A DNA stretch of 64,000 nucleotides from Streptomyces sp. CBMA152 (GTDB lineage: Bacteria; Actinomycetota; Actinomycetes; Streptomycetales; Streptomycetaceae), in assembly GCF_014596475.1 (NCBI RefSeq), contig NZ_MECJ01000033.1, forward strand, positions 434,001 to 498,000. Reading direction: 5' to 3'. Position 1 is the first letter of the stretch. Each line of letters opens with the position of its first letter. Shown in pieces: positions 8,820 to 17,908 of the stretch. The notes under the pieces were generated by a model. The model saw nothing but the letters and a program-made list of their open reading frames with translations, had not been told where the DNA came from and ran no database searches. A program made the position numbers and the translations under genes.

Positions 8820-11444
8820 TCACGCCTGCGGCAGGTTCGCCAGCTGTGTGGTGATGCGCTCGATGTCCGCCTCGGCCTTGGCCAGGCGACCCTTGATCTT
8901 GTCGACCACGTTGTCGGGGGCCTTGGCCAGGAACGCCTCGTTCCCGAGCTTGCCCTCGGCCTGCTGCTTCTCCTTCTCGGCGGCCGCGAGGTCCTTGGCC
9001 AGACGCTTGCGCTCGGCCTCGACGTCGATGGTGCCGGACAGGTCGAGCCCGACCGTCGCTCCGGCCACCGGCAGGGTGGCGGTGGCGCTGAAGCCCTCGC
9101 CCTCCGGCTGCAGGCGCAGCAGCTGGCGGATGGCGGCCTCGTGCGCGGCCAGCGCGGTGCCGGTCAGGTCCAGGCGGGCCGGGACCTTCTGGCCGTCCTG
9201 CAGGCCCTGCTCCTTGCGGAACCGGCGGACCTCGGTGACGACGGCCTTGACGCTCTCGATCTCGGCCTCGGCGGCCTCGTCGCGGAAGCCACTGTCCTTC
9301 GGCCACTCGGCGATCACCAGGGACTCGCGCCCGGTCAGCGTGGTCCACAGCGTCTCGGTGACGAACGGGACCACCGGGTGCAGCAGCCGCAGCATGACGT
9401 CGAGGACCTCGCCCAGCACCCGGCCGGAGACCTTCGCCTGCTCGCCGCCCGCGAAGAACGTGGTCTTCGACAGCTCGACGTACCAGCTGAAGACCTCGTC
9501 CCACGCGAAGTGGTACAGCGAGTCCGACAGCTTCGAGAACTGGTAGTCCTCGTAGAAGGCGTCGACCTCGGCCACGGTCTTGTTGAGCTGGGAAAGGATC
9601 CAGCGGTCGACCGCCGACAGCTGCTCGGCGGGCGGCAGTTCGCCCTCGATCGTGGCGCCGTTCATCAGGGCGAAGCGCGTGGCGTTCCAGATCTTGTTGG
9701 CGAAGTTGCGGGACGCCTGGACCCAGTCCTCGCCGATCGGGACGTCGACACCCGGGTTGGCGCCGCGCGCCAGGGTGAAGCGGACCGCGTCGGAGCCGTA
9801 GGTGTCCATCCAGTCGAGCGGGTTGACCGCGTTGCCGAAGGACTTGGACATCTTCTTGCCGAACTGGTCGCGGACCATGCCGTGCAGGGCGATGGTGTGG
9901 AACGGCGGGGTGCCGTCCATCGCGTACAGACCGAACATCATCATCCGGGCGACCCAGAAGAAGAGGATGTCGTAACCGGTGACCAGCACGGAGTTCGGGT
10001 AGAACTTCGCGAGGCTCTCGGTCTGCTGCGGCCAGCCGAGCGTGGAGAAGGGCCACAGACCGGAGGAGAACCAGGTGTCCAGGACATCGGTGTCCTGGCG
10101 CCAGCCCTCGCCCGTCGGTGCCTCCTCGTCCGGTCCGACACAGATGATCTCGCCGTTCGGGCCGTACCAGACGGGGATGCGGTGACCCCACCAGAGCTGG
10201 CGCGAGATGCACCAGTCGTGGAGGTTGTCGACCCAGTCGAAGTACCGCTTCTCCATCTCCTGCGGGTGGATCTTGACCCTGCCGTCGCGGACGGCGTCAC
10301 CGGCGGCCTTGGCGAGCGGGCCGACCTTGACCCACCACTGCATCGACAGCCGCGGCTCGATGGTGGTCTTGCAGCGCGAGCAGTGGCCCACCGAGTGGGT
10401 GTACGGGCGCTTCTCGGCGACGATGCGGCCCTCGGCGCGCAGCGCGGCGACGATGGCGGAGCGGGCCTCCAGGCGGTCCAGACCCTGGAAGGGGCCGTGG
10501 ACGGTGATGACCGCGTGCTCGTCCATGACGGCGAGGTTGGGCAGGCCGTGGCGCTGACCGATCTCGAAGTCGTTCGGGTCGTGCGCCGGGGTCACCTTGA
10601 CGGCGCCGGTGCCGAACTCCGGGTCGACGTGCTCGTCGGCGACGACCGGGATGCGGCGGCCGGTGAGCGGCAGCTCGATCTCGGTGCCGACCAGGTGCTT
10701 GTAGCGCTCGTCCTCGGGGTGGACGGCGACAGCGGTGTCGCCGAGCATCGTCTCCGCGCGGGTCGTGGCCACGACGATGGACGCGTCCCCGTCCCCGTAC
10801 CGGATCGAGACGAGCTCGCCGTCGTCGTCCTGGTACTCGACCTCGATGTCGGAGATCGCGGTCAGACAGCGCGGGCACCAGTTGATGATGCGCTCGGCGC
10901 GGTAGATGAGCTCGTCGTCGTAGAGCTTCTTGAAGATGGTCTGGACGGCCTCGGACAAGCCCTCGTCCATGGTGAACCGCTCACGCGACCAGTCGACGCC
11001 GTCGCCGAGGCGGCGCATCTGGCCGGAGATCTGACCGCCGGACTCGCCCTTCCACTGCCAGACGCGCTCGATGAACGCCTCCCGGCCCAGGTCGTGGCGG
11101 GACTTGCCCTCCTTGGCGAGCTCACGCTCGACGACGTTCTGGGTGGCGATACCGGCGTGGTCCATACCGGGCTGCCACAGCGTCTCGTACCCCTGCATGC
11201 GCTTGCGGCGCGTCAGGGCGTCGATCAGCGTGTGCTCGAAGGCGTGGCCCAGGTGCAGGCTGCCGGTGACGTTGGGCGGCGGGATGACGACGGTGTACGC
11301 AGGCTTGTCGCTCTTCGCGTCCGCCTCGAAGTAACCACGCTCTACCCAGCGCTCATACAGCTCCCCCTCTACCTGGGCCGGCGCGTACTGGGTCGGCAGT
11401 TCGGTGGTGGGCGCTGAGTTCTGCTGCTGAGTGTTCTCGGTCAC
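8820..11444 (-). CDS. valS: Valyl-tRNA synthetase
   Basis: Class I aminoacyl-tRNA synthetase charging tRNA-Val. 874 residues, full length. Seen: HIGH-type motif in PPPNVTGSLHLGHAF (about residues 54-68), a long editing (CP1) domain, KMSKS in KKMSKSFGNAVNPLDWMD, an anticodon-binding domain, and a C-terminal coiled coil (KRLAKDLAAAEKEKQQAEGK region) ending NLPQA. GTG start at 11444. No T-box-like leader is seen upstream. Confidence 0.97.
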   Translation of the reverse strand: MTENTQQQNSAPTTELPTQYAPAQVEGELYERWVERGYFEADAKSDKPAYTVVIPPPNVTGSLHLGHAFEHTLIDALTRRKRMQGYETLWQPGMDHAGIATQNVVERELAKEGKSRHDLGREAFIERVWQWKGESGGQISGQMRRLGDGVDWSRERFTMDEGLSEAVQTIFKKLYDDELIYRAERIINWCPRCLTAISDIEVEYQDDDGELVSIRYGDGDASIVVATTRAETMLGDTAVAVHPEDERYKHLVGTEIELPLTGRRIPVVADEHVDPEFGTGAVKVTPAHDPNDFEIGQRHGLPNLAVMDEHAVITVHGPFQGLDRLEARSAIVAALRAEGRIVAEKRPYTHSVGHCSRCKTTIEPRLSMQWWVKVGPLAKAAGDAVRDGRVKIHPQEMEKRYFDWVDNLHDWCISRQLWWGHRIPVWYGPNGEIICVGPDEEAPTGEGWRQDTDVLDTWFSSGLWPFSTLGWPQQTESLAKFYPNSVLVTGYDILFFWVARMMMFGLYAMDGTPPFHTIALHGMVRDQFGKKMSKSFGNAVNPLDWMDTYGSDAVRFTLARGANPGVDVPIGEDWVQASRNFANKIWNATRFALMNGATIEGELPPAEQLSAVDRWILSQLNKTVAEVDAFYEDYQFSKLSDSLYHFAWDEVFSWYVELSKTTFFAGGEQAKVSGRVLGEVLDVMLRLLHPVVPFVTETLWTTLTGRESLVIAEWPKDSGFRDEAAEAEIESVKAVVTEVRRFRKEQGLQDGQKVPARLDLTGTALAAHEAAIRQLLRLQPEGEGFSATATLPVAGATVGLDLSGTIDVEAERKRLAKDLAAAEKEKQQAEGKLGNEAFLAKAPDNVVDKIKGRLAKAEADIERITTQLANLPQA

Positions 11445-11854
11445 GGGGCCAGTTTAGGGGCGGCGGCCACCCACGATGAAACGGGAATCCTTGTTGGCAT
11501 CCTCTCCGCAGTGGCCTGCGGCAGAGTCCGCGTGTGTCTCCATCCGGAGTGCGCGGTCGAGCGTCACGGCCGAAGCGTTGTGGTCGGCGTCGTCGCGGCA
11601 GCGCCGACCTGGCCAGAAGGCTGAGAACCGCCTCGGAACGCGCCCTGCGCCGGAAGGGTGTGCCACAGGTTGGGCCGCGGCCTTCTTCGTCACCTCCACC
11701 GGAACAGAACCCTGCACCGGGATCGACGAGTACGTGAAGGAACAGGAACAAGTCATCAACAGGCAGACATCAAGCCACCCCGGGTAATGCGTTCTCCCCC
11801 CGCGTCCGCCAGGATGTCCGGATCAGATAAGCATCCCTAGGGGGAATCCCAAGA
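11445..11854. other. Intergenic region with a possible gene remnant
   Basis: About 410 bp between divergent valS and the proline-rich membrane protein gene. Frames of about 100 codons are open on both strands. The plus frame ending at 11787 finishes with protein-like text (FFVTSTGTEPCTG, then EYVKEQEQVINRQ) whose codons favour G/C at third positions. The first two-thirds of that frame (from 11476) reads like random translation (Ser/Arg/Ala-rich, no domain). I see no good ribosome site for either. Best read as promoter DNA for the two flanking genes plus, possibly, the 3' end of a decayed gene. Confidence 0.35.
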
Positions 11855-12805
11855 ATGAGCTACAACCAGCCGGGCCCGTACGGTGGCCAGCCGCAGCAGC
11901 CGGGTCCGTACGGCCAGCAGCCGCCGCAGCAGCCCTACGGGCAGCCGGGGCAGCCGCAGCCCGGTTACGGCTACCCGCAGCAGGCCCCGCAGGGCGTCCC
12001 GCCCCAGCAGCCCTACGGCTACCCGCCCCAGCAGCCCCAGTACGGCCAGCAGCCGCCGTACGGCGCCCCCATGCCGCCCGCCCCGGCCAAGAAGAAGACG
12101 GGCCTGATCGTGACGGCCGTCGTCGTCGCGGTGGCCGCCATCGGCGGCGGCGTGTGGTTCGTGACGAAGGGTGGCGGTGGCAGCAGCGTCGGCGACGTCG
12201 CCTCCAGCACCAAGGGCTACAAGCTCGTGGCCCCGGCGTCGGTCGGTGAGTACCAGAAGACCCCGTCGGCGTCGGACGACAAGCCGTTCACGGACGACGA
12301 CAAGCAGAAGACCGAGGCGATGGGGGTCAAGGACCCCGCGCAGGCGTCCGCGACATACAAGGCCGGTGACCCCAAGAACCCGATGTCCGGAAAGATGCTG
12401 ATGCTCAAGGGCGTCTACGGCGACATCAGCGACCCGTCGAAGACCCTTGACGCCGCGTTCGCGAAGATGCAGCAGGGCAGCGACGACGACAAGAAGAAGG
12501 GCAGCAGCGACGACGGTCTGAAGGCCGAGCTGGTCGGCAGCCCGAAGGCCGTCAGCCCCGCCGGCTTCTCGGGTGCGCTGATGAAGTGCCAGAACGTCAA
12601 GTTCACCAACACCAAGCCGTCGGCGACCGGCGCACCGAAGAACTTCGAGATCCCGGTCTGCATCTGGGCCGACTACAGCACCGTCGGCATCGTCGAGAAC
12701 ATCGACATGGCGCAGATTCTGGGCACCGGTGGCACGGCCATGCCGACCGACCAGGTCGCCGACCAGGCCGCGAAGCTGTACAACACCGCGCGGGTGAAGA
12801 AGTAA
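11855..12805 (+). CDS. Proline/glutamine-rich single-pass membrane protein
   Basis: 316 residues, unknown function. Residues 1-75 are a cytoplasmic Pro-Gln-Gly-Tyr-rich domain with repeats of the GPYG / QQPYGQPG / YGYPPQQP type. Then comes a KKK stop and one transmembrane helix (about 82-102), a GGGGSS linker, and an extracytoplasmic domain of about 200 residues with two cysteines (KCQNVKF and VCIWADY) that could form a disulfide. This layout is common in actinobacterial membrane proteins of unknown role. ATG with AGGGGGAA 8 bases upstream. It is the only plus-strand protein gene in the first 26 kb and stands alone, with its own promoter implied. Confidence 0.85.
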   Translation: MSYNQPGPYGGQPQQPGPYGQQPPQQPYGQPGQPQPGYGYPQQAPQGVPPQQPYGYPPQQPQYGQQPPYGAPMPPAPAKKKTGLIVTAVVVAVAAIGGGVWFVTKGGGGSSVGDVASSTKGYKLVAPASVGEYQKTPSASDDKPFTDDDKQKTEAMGVKDPAQASATYKAGDPKNPMSGKMLMLKGVYGDISDPSKTLDAAFAKMQQGSDDDKKKGSSDDGLKAELVGSPKAVSPAGFSGALMKCQNVKFTNTKPSATGAPKNFEIPVCIWADYSTVGIVENIDMAQILGTGGTAMPTDQVADQAAKLYNTARVKK

Positions 12806-12841
12806 CCACCTGAGTAGCCGCCTGCGGCACGCTCAACACGT

Positions 12842-12885
12842 AAGGGCGCCCGGCCAGTTGGAGTTCCAACCGGCCGGGCGCCCTT
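12842..12885. terminator. Bidirectional terminator between convergent genes
   Basis: Long hairpin with outer arms AAGGGCGCCCGGCC / GGCCGGGCGCCCTT and an inner GTTGG / CCAAC pair. It lies between the stops of the proline-rich protein gene (plus) and clpX (minus) and has A's and T's at both ends, so it can serve both directions. Confidence 0.88.
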
Positions 12886-12904
12886 CGTGTGCGTACGGGA
12901 GCGG

Positions 12905-14197
12905 CTACGCCGACTTCTCGTGGCGCCCGTCGTTCTTCACGATCCTCGGCTCGCGCGGGACCAGCGTCGGGTTGACGTTGTTGTGGACCACGTCCGACGT
13001 GATGACGACGCGGGCGACGTCCTTGCGGGACGGGACCTCGTACATCACGGACATCAGGACTTCTTCCATGATGGCGCGCAGGCCGCGCGCGCCCGTGCCG
13101 CGCAGGATGGCCTGGTCGGCGATGGCCTCCAGGGCCGGGCGGTCGAAGTCCAGCTCCACGCCGTCGAGTTCGAACAGGCGCTGGTACTGCTTCACCAGGG
13201 CGTTGCGGGGCTCGACGAGGATCTGGAGGAGCGCCTCGCGGTCCAGGTTGTGGACCGAGGTCAGCACGGGCAGGCGGCCGATGAACTCGGGGATCATCCC
13301 GAACTTCACCAGGTCCTCCGGCATGACCTCCTGGAACTGGTCGCTCGCCTCGATCTCCCGCTTGGAGCGGATCGTCGCGCCGAAGCCGATGCCCTTGGCG
13401 CCCGCCCGGGACTCGATGATCTTCTCCAGGCCCGCGAAGGCACCGCCCACGATGAACAGCACGTTCGTCGTGTCGATCTGGATGAATTCCTGGTGGGGGT
13501 GCTTGCGGCCGCCCTGCGGCGGGACCGACGCCGTGGTGCCTTCCAGGATCTTCAGCAGGGCCTGCTGGACGCCTTCGCCCGAGACATCGCGCGTGATCGA
13601 CGGGTTCTCGGACTTCCGAGCCACCTTGTCGATCTCGTCGATGTAGATGATGCCGGTCTCGGCCTTCTTGACGTCGTAGTCGGCGGCCTGGATCAGCTTC
13701 AGGAGGATGTTCTCGACGTCCTCGCCGACATAGCCCGCCTCCGTCAGCGCCGTCGCGTCCGCGATGGCGAACGGGACGTTGAGCATCCGGGCGAGGGTCT
13801 GGGCGAGCAGCGTCTTGCCGGAGCCGGTGGGGCCGAGCAGCAGGATGTTGGACTTCGCCAGTTCGATGGCGTCGTCGCGGCCCTGGGCGCCGCCGTTCTC
13901 GCCGGCCTGGACGCGCTTGTAGTGGTTGTAGACCGCCACGGAGAGCGCCTTCTTGGCGGGCTCCTGGCCCACCACGTAGCTCTCCAGGAACTCGTAGATC
14001 TCGCGCGGCTTGGGCAGTTCCTCCCACCGCACCTCGGAGGACTCGGCGAGCTCCTCCTCGATGATCTCGTTGCAGAGATCGATGCACTCGTCGCAGATGT
14101 ACACACCGGGGCCTGCGATGAGCTTCTTCACCTGCTTCTGGCTCTTCCCGCAGAACGAGCACTTGAGCAGGTCGCCGCCATCACCGATGCGTGCCAC
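12905..14197 (-). CDS. clpX: ATP-dependent protease ATPase subunit ClpX
   Basis: AAA+ unfoldase that feeds substrates to ClpP. 430 residues. Seen: N-terminal zinc-binding domain with Cys13, Cys16, Cys35, Cys38, Walker A GPTGSGKT (122-129), Walker B IIYIDEID (about 183-190), RKSENPSITRDVSGEGVQ pore/sensor region, and the C-terminal AAA lid with FIGRLPV. The start GTG matches the family N-terminus MARIGDGGDLLKCSFCG. A terminator-like hairpin separates it from clpP2, so it probably has its own promoter in the 144-bp gap. Confidence 0.97.
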   Translation of the reverse strand: MARIGDGGDLLKCSFCGKSQKQVKKLIAGPGVYICDECIDLCNEIIEEELAESSEVRWEELPKPREIYEFLESYVVGQEPAKKALSVAVYNHYKRVQAGENGGAQGRDDAIELAKSNILLLGPTGSGKTLLAQTLARMLNVPFAIADATALTEAGYVGEDVENILLKLIQAADYDVKKAETGIIYIDEIDKVARKSENPSITRDVSGEGVQQALLKILEGTTASVPPQGGRKHPHQEFIQIDTTNVLFIVGGAFAGLEKIIESRAGAKGIGFGATIRSKREIEASDQFQEVMPEDLVKFGMIPEFIGRLPVLTSVHNLDREALLQILVEPRNALVKQYQRLFELDGVELDFDRPALEAIADQAILRGTGARGLRAIMEEVLMSVMYEVPSRKDVARVVITSDVVHNNVNPTLVPREPRIVKNDGRHEKSA

Positions 14198-14291
14198 GAG
14201 GTGCTTCCCCTTCGCCTGGGAGACGCCACGTTCAGCGGCTCCTGGTGCCTCATATCCGACGGTACCTTGCCTGGCCCCCCGTTCGGGCCCC

Positions 14292-14329
14292 CCTTGGCGC
14301 GGTTCACTTTGACGTGCACCGCGCCAAGG
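14292..14329 (-). terminator. Terminator between clpP2 and clpX
   Basis: Perfect 12-bp inverted repeat CCTTGGCGCGGT / ACCGCGCCAAGG with a 14-base loop, 12 bp past the clpP2 stop. It would separate the clpP1-clpP2 transcript from clpX. Confidence 0.7.
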
Positions 14330-14341
14330 GCTCCGGCTGCG

Positions 14342-15019
14342 TCAGGCGGCCGCGGCCGACGTCGTCTTGCGGGTCGACACGATCTGGTCGACCAGGCCGT
14401 ACGCCAGGGCGTCCTCGGCGGTGAGGATCTTGTCCCGCTCGATGTCGTCCCGGATCTTCTCGATCGGCGTGGTGGAGTGCTTGGCCAGCATCTCCTCCAG
14501 CTGGGTGCGCATGCGCAGGATCTCGTTGGCCGCGATCTCCAGGTCGGAGAGCTGCTCGCGGCCGGTCTGCGAGGACGGCTGGTGGATCAGCACGCGCGCG
14601 TTGGGCAGTGCCATGCGCTTGCCGGGGGTGCCCGCGGCGAGCAGCACGGCGGCGGCGGAGGCCGCCTGGCCCATGCAGACCGTCTGGATGTCGGGCTTGA
14701 CGAACTGCATCGTGTCGTAGATGGCCGTCAGGGCCGTGAACGAGCCGCCCGGGCTGTTGATGTAGATCGAGATGTCGCGGTCCGGGTCCATCGACTCCAG
14801 GCACAGCAGCTGCGCCATGACGTCGTTGGCGGAGGCGTCGTCGATCTGCACGCCGAGGAAGATCACGCGCTCCTCGAAGAGCTTCGCGTACGGGTCGTAC
14901 TCGCGCACGCCCTGCGAGGTGCGCTCGACGAAGCGCGGCACGATGTAGCGGTTGTCCACCTGCGGGCCGGTGTAGAGGCCGCTCGCGGAGAGGTTGTTCT
15001 GCATGTCGGGGTTCACCAT
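14342..15019 (-). CDS. clpP2: ATP-dependent Clp protease proteolytic subunit ClpP2
   Basis: Serine peptidase subunit of the two-ring ClpP1P2 core. 225 residues from this start. Catalytic triad visible: Ser in CMGQAASAAAVL, His in VLIHQPSSQ, Asp in IERDKILTAEDA. The frame is open to 15127, overlapping clpP1, but family members begin near NNLSASGLYTGPQVDNRY. The ATGs at 15019 and 15004 are the plausible starts; neither has a textbook ribosome site, so the choice is uncertain by five residues. It follows clpP1 by 76 bp with an intercistronic hairpin. Confidence 0.93.
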   Translation of the reverse strand: MVNPDMQNNLSASGLYTGPQVDNRYIVPRFVERTSQGVREYDPYAKLFEERVIFLGVQIDDASANDVMAQLLCLESMDPDRDISIYINSPGGSFTALTAIYDTMQFVKPDIQTVCMGQAASAAAVLLAAGTPGKRMALPNARVLIHQPSSQTGREQLSDLEIAANEILRMRTQLEEMLAKHSTTPIEKIRDDIERDKILTAEDALAYGLVDQIVSTRKTTSAAAA

Positions 15020-15067
15020 CCTGGTGGCGTTCTGAGGGCTCGGGGGCTTCGGAGGCCGGGACTGAAA

Positions 15068-15089
15068 GCCTGCTCGGTAAGGAGCAGGC
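15068..15089 (-). other. Intercistronic hairpin between clpP1 and clpP2
   Basis: 8-bp perfect inverted repeat GCCTGCTC / GAGCAGGC with a 6-base loop, between the clpP1 stop (15096) and the clpP2 start. It could tune the ClpP1:ClpP2 ratio through mRNA processing or partial attenuation (inference). Confidence 0.5.
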
Positions 15090-15095
15090 GGGGGC

Positions 15096-15713
15096 TCAGG
15101 CCCCGGTGCCGCCGCCGCCCGGAACACCCGCCGCGTGGGCCATGATCTCGTCGATGAGGCCGTATGCCTTGGCCTCCTCCGCCGTGTACCAGCGGTCGCG
15201 GTCGCCGTCGCGGATGATCGTCTCGACGGTCTGGCCCGAGTGGTGGGCGGTGATCTCGGCCATGCGCGTCTTCGTACGCAGCAGGTACTCGGCCTGGATC
15301 TTGATGTCCGAGGCGGTGCCGCCGATGCCGGCGGAGCCCTGGTGCATCAGGATGTCGGTGTTCGGCAGCGCGAAGCGCTTGCCGGCGGTGCCGCCGGTCA
15401 GCAGGAACTGACCCATCGAGGCCGCCATGCCCATACCGATCGTGACCACGTCGTTCGGGATGTACTGCATGGTGTCGTAGATCGCCATGCCGGCCGTCAC
15501 CGAGCCGCCGGGGCTGTTGATGTACAGGTAGATGTCCTTCTCCGGCTCGGCGGCCAGGAGCAGGAGCTGCGCGGTGATCTTGTTGGCGATGTCGTCGTCG
15601 ACCTGCTGGCCGAGGAAGATGATGCGCTCGTTGAGCAGTCGGTTGTAGACATGGTCGCCGAGGCCACCACCGAGGGACGGCTCGCCGGCGGCGTAAGGCA
15701 TCAGATTCGTCAC
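15096..15713 (-). CDS. clpP1: ATP-dependent Clp protease proteolytic subunit ClpP1
   Basis: Partner peptidase of ClpP2, acting with ClpX/ClpC; in Streptomyces it influences differentiation and AdpA turnover (established knowledge). 205 residues with catalytic Ser in MGMAASMGQFLL, His in ILMHQGSAG, and Asp in IRDGDRDRWYTAEEA. The tail is Gly-rich. Start GTG at 15713 with AGGTGG close by; an ATG four codons in is an alternative. The promoter region upstream carries a ClgR-type operator. Confidence 0.95.
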   Translation of the reverse strand: MTNLMPYAAGEPSLGGGLGDHVYNRLLNERIIFLGQQVDDDIANKITAQLLLLAAEPEKDIYLYINSPGGSVTAGMAIYDTMQYIPNDVVTIGMGMAASMGQFLLTGGTAGKRFALPNTDILMHQGSAGIGGTASDIKIQAEYLLRTKTRMAEITAHHSGQTVETIIRDGDRDRWYTAEEAKAYGLIDEIMAHAAGVPGGGGTGA

Positions 15714-15867
15714 GTATCCACCTGCTCGTCTCTGACGGCTCCGGCCGTCTCAGCGTCTTCGTTCGGAGGGCGGGACTTCGGGCCGACTCTCAACCGGCCG
15801 ACTCCACGCCCCCGTATTCATGGACCCTAACGCGCAGGTAGGACAACGCCATCCCGGTTCCCGAACT

Positions 15868-15884
15868 GTTCGCTCGGAGCGCAA
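15868..15884 (-). promoter_or_regulatory. ClgR-type operator upstream of clpP1
   Basis: GTTCGC-TCGGA-GCGCAA, matching the described ClgR recognition pattern GTTCGC-N5-GCG. It lies 155 bp upstream of the clpP1 start. ClgR activates clpP1-clpP2, clpC1 and lon in Streptomyces (established knowledge), so this site probably drives the operon downstream on the minus strand. Confidence 0.75.
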
Positions 15885-15956
15885 GGTGGTTGAACAGCGG
15901 GCCCGTACGGAACCGGCCATCCGCCACCTGGGCGAACCTCCGTCCCGGGTACGCGA

Positions 15957-15989
15957 AGGGGCCCGGACGCGGCTGCGTCGCGGGCCCCT
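15957..15989 (-). terminator. Terminator after tig
   Basis: AGGGGCCCG / CGGGCCCCT arms with a nested GACGC / GCGTC stem, 59 bp past the trigger-factor stop. It closes the tig transcript just before the clpP1 operator region. Confidence 0.8.
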
Positions 15990-16047
15990 CCTTACGTACT
16001 TCGTACGTCGGTCAGGCGGTGCCTGCCGTACGAGGTCGGGCCGAGGG

Positions 16048-17445
16048 TCAGGCCTCGGTCTTCTCCTCGGCGTCACCGTCGACGACGGCCTCGACGGTCT
16101 CGGCGGCGGCCTCGACCTCGGCAGCCTCGTCTTCGTCGTCCTCCAGGTCGACGGCCTCACCGTTGGTGTCGACGACCTTGGCGGCCTCGACGACCACGGC
16201 CAGCGCCTTGCCACGGGCGACCTCGCCGACGAGCATCGGCACCTGGCCACCCTCGACGACGGCCTGGGCGAACTGGTCGGGGGACATGCCGGAGGAGGCG
16301 GCACGGCGCACCAGGTGCTCGGTGAGCTCCTCCTGGTTGACGTTCAGCTTCTCCTTGTTGACGAGCTCGTCGAGGATGAACTGCGTCTTGATGCCCTTGA
16401 CGGCCGCTTCCTCGGTCTCGGCGTCGAACTCTTCCTGCGTCTTGCCCTGGATCTCCAGGTACTTGGCGAGGTCGAGGCCCATCTGGCCGAGCTGGTGGTG
16501 CTCGAGGTTGTGCTTGCGGGTCTGGACCTCGTCCGCGAGAAGCTTCTCGGGGATCGGGACCTCGGTGATCTTCAGCAGCTCGTCGAGCACGCGCTCCTGG
16601 GCCTGGGTGGCCTGGTCGAACTGCTTCATGTTCTCAAGGCGCTTGCGGCTGTCGGCCTTGAGCTCGTCGAGGGTGTCGAACTCCGAGGCGAGCTGCGCGA
16701 AGTCGTCGTCCAGCTCCGGCAGTTCGCGCGCGGCGACCTGGGTGACCTTGACGGTGACCTCGGCGTCCTTGCCCTCGGCCGAGCCGCCCTTGAGCTGCGA
16801 GGTGAAGGTGGCCTCGCCACCGGCCTCCAGGCCCTTGACGGCCTCGTCGATGCCGTCGAGGAGCTCGCCGGAACCGATGGTGTACGAGACACCCTCGGCC
16901 ACGCCGTCCTCCAGGACCTCGCCGTCGACCTTGGCCTCCAGGTCGATCGTCACGACGTCGCCGTCGGTGGCGGCGCGCTCGACCGGGGAGGTCGAGGCGA
17001 AGCGCTCACGCAGCTCGGTGACGGCCTTCTCGACGTCCTCGTCCGAGACCTCGACGGCGTCCACGGTGACCTCGATGCCGGAGTAGTCCGGGATCTCGAT
17101 GGTCGGGCGGATGTCGACCTCGGCGGTGAAGTTCAGCGTCTCGCCGTCCTTCAGCTCCGTGATGTCGACCTCGGGCTGGCCCAGCGGGTTCAGCTCGGCC
17201 TCGTTGACCGCCTCGGTGTAGAACTTCGGGAGGGCGTCGTTGACGGCCTCCTCCAGCACAGCACCACGGCCGAACCGCTGGTCGATGACGCGGGCCGGGA
17301 TCTTGCCCTTGCGGAAGCCCTTGACCGTGACCTGCTGGTTGATCTTCTTGTACGCCGCGTCGAGGCTGTCCTTGAGCTCCTCGAAGGGCACCTCGACAGT
17401 GAGCCGAACCCGGGTCGGGTTCAGGGTCTCCACGGCGCTCTTCAC
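16048..17445 (-). CDS. tig: Trigger factor (ribosome-associated chaperone)
   Basis: Binds the ribosomal exit tunnel and shields nascent chains; also a peptidyl-prolyl isomerase. 465 residues. Seen: N-terminal ribosome-binding domain with the signature GFRKGKIPARVI (about residues 43-54), a PPIase domain beginning near DGDVVTIDLEAKV (about 165-240), the long helical C-terminal domain, and an acidic tail (VDLEDDEDEAAEVEA region). Length is typical of actinobacteria. ATG start; GGAGACC lies upstream. Directly upstream of the clpP genes, as usual. Confidence 0.96.
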   Translation of the reverse strand: MKSAVETLNPTRVRLTVEVPFEELKDSLDAAYKKINQQVTVKGFRKGKIPARVIDQRFGRGAVLEEAVNDALPKFYTEAVNEAELNPLGQPEVDITELKDGETLNFTAEVDIRPTIEIPDYSGIEVTVDAVEVSDEDVEKAVTELRERFASTSPVERAATDGDVVTIDLEAKVDGEVLEDGVAEGVSYTIGSGELLDGIDEAVKGLEAGGEATFTSQLKGGSAEGKDAEVTVKVTQVAARELPELDDDFAQLASEFDTLDELKADSRKRLENMKQFDQATQAQERVLDELLKITEVPIPEKLLADEVQTRKHNLEHHQLGQMGLDLAKYLEIQGKTQEEFDAETEEAAVKGIKTQFILDELVNKEKLNVNQEELTEHLVRRAASSGMSPDQFAQAVVEGGQVPMLVGEVARGKALAVVVEAAKVVDTNGEAVDLEDDEDEAAEVEAAAETVEAVVDGDAEEKTEA

Positions 17446-17656
17446 GGTTCGGTCTCCTTGTGGCTGACTTCTGGGGGGTTCTACCCGGTGGCCGACGGCC
17501 GCGGGCGGATGGGGCCCGGTTCATCGGATTGGTCAGACACACGGGCACGCAGCTTGCATAGTAACCGCAAGCGGGATGCCACCCACAATGTGATCTTGTG
17601 CGCGGGGGTCCGGAGATCTGCTCGCGAGGGTCCGCGGATCAGCTCGAAGACGGTGG

Positions 17657-17733
17657 TGGTCGGGGTGGCGGGATTTGAACCCACGGCCTTCCGCTCCCAA
17701 AGCGGACGCGCTACCAAGCTGCGCCACACCCCG
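17657..17733 (-). tRNA. tRNA-Pro (anticodon TGG)
   Basis: 77-nt cloverleaf on the minus strand. Acceptor CGGGGTG pairs with CACCCCG; the anticodon stem encloses the loop TTTGGGA (anticodon TGG); the T-arm GTGGGTTCAAATCCCGC is present. Discriminator A and CCA are encoded (CCA at 17657-17659). Confidence 0.96.
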
Positions 17734-17908
17734 TCGGTGCGACACGTAGGGTACATGCCCGGGAGACAAGCGTCGGCCGCTTTGCAGCTGCGGACACCCG
17801 GCTCGTTCGCGTACGGACACCGCGCCCTTATGCGGTGTGCACGCGCGGGGGGTGACCCGCTACGATGCTCTTCGTGCCGCGGTCGTCATGACCTGCGACG
17901 CGGCGCAC

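Noticed and set aside
11445..11600. T-box leader for valS
   Set aside because: No specifier loop or T-box antiterminator sequence could be found upstream of the GTG, and no terminator alternates with it.
14342..15127. N-terminal extension of ClpP2 overlapping clpP1
   Set aside because: The added residues are Pro/Ala-rich, overlap clpP1 coding DNA and are absent from the family; internal ATGs fit better.
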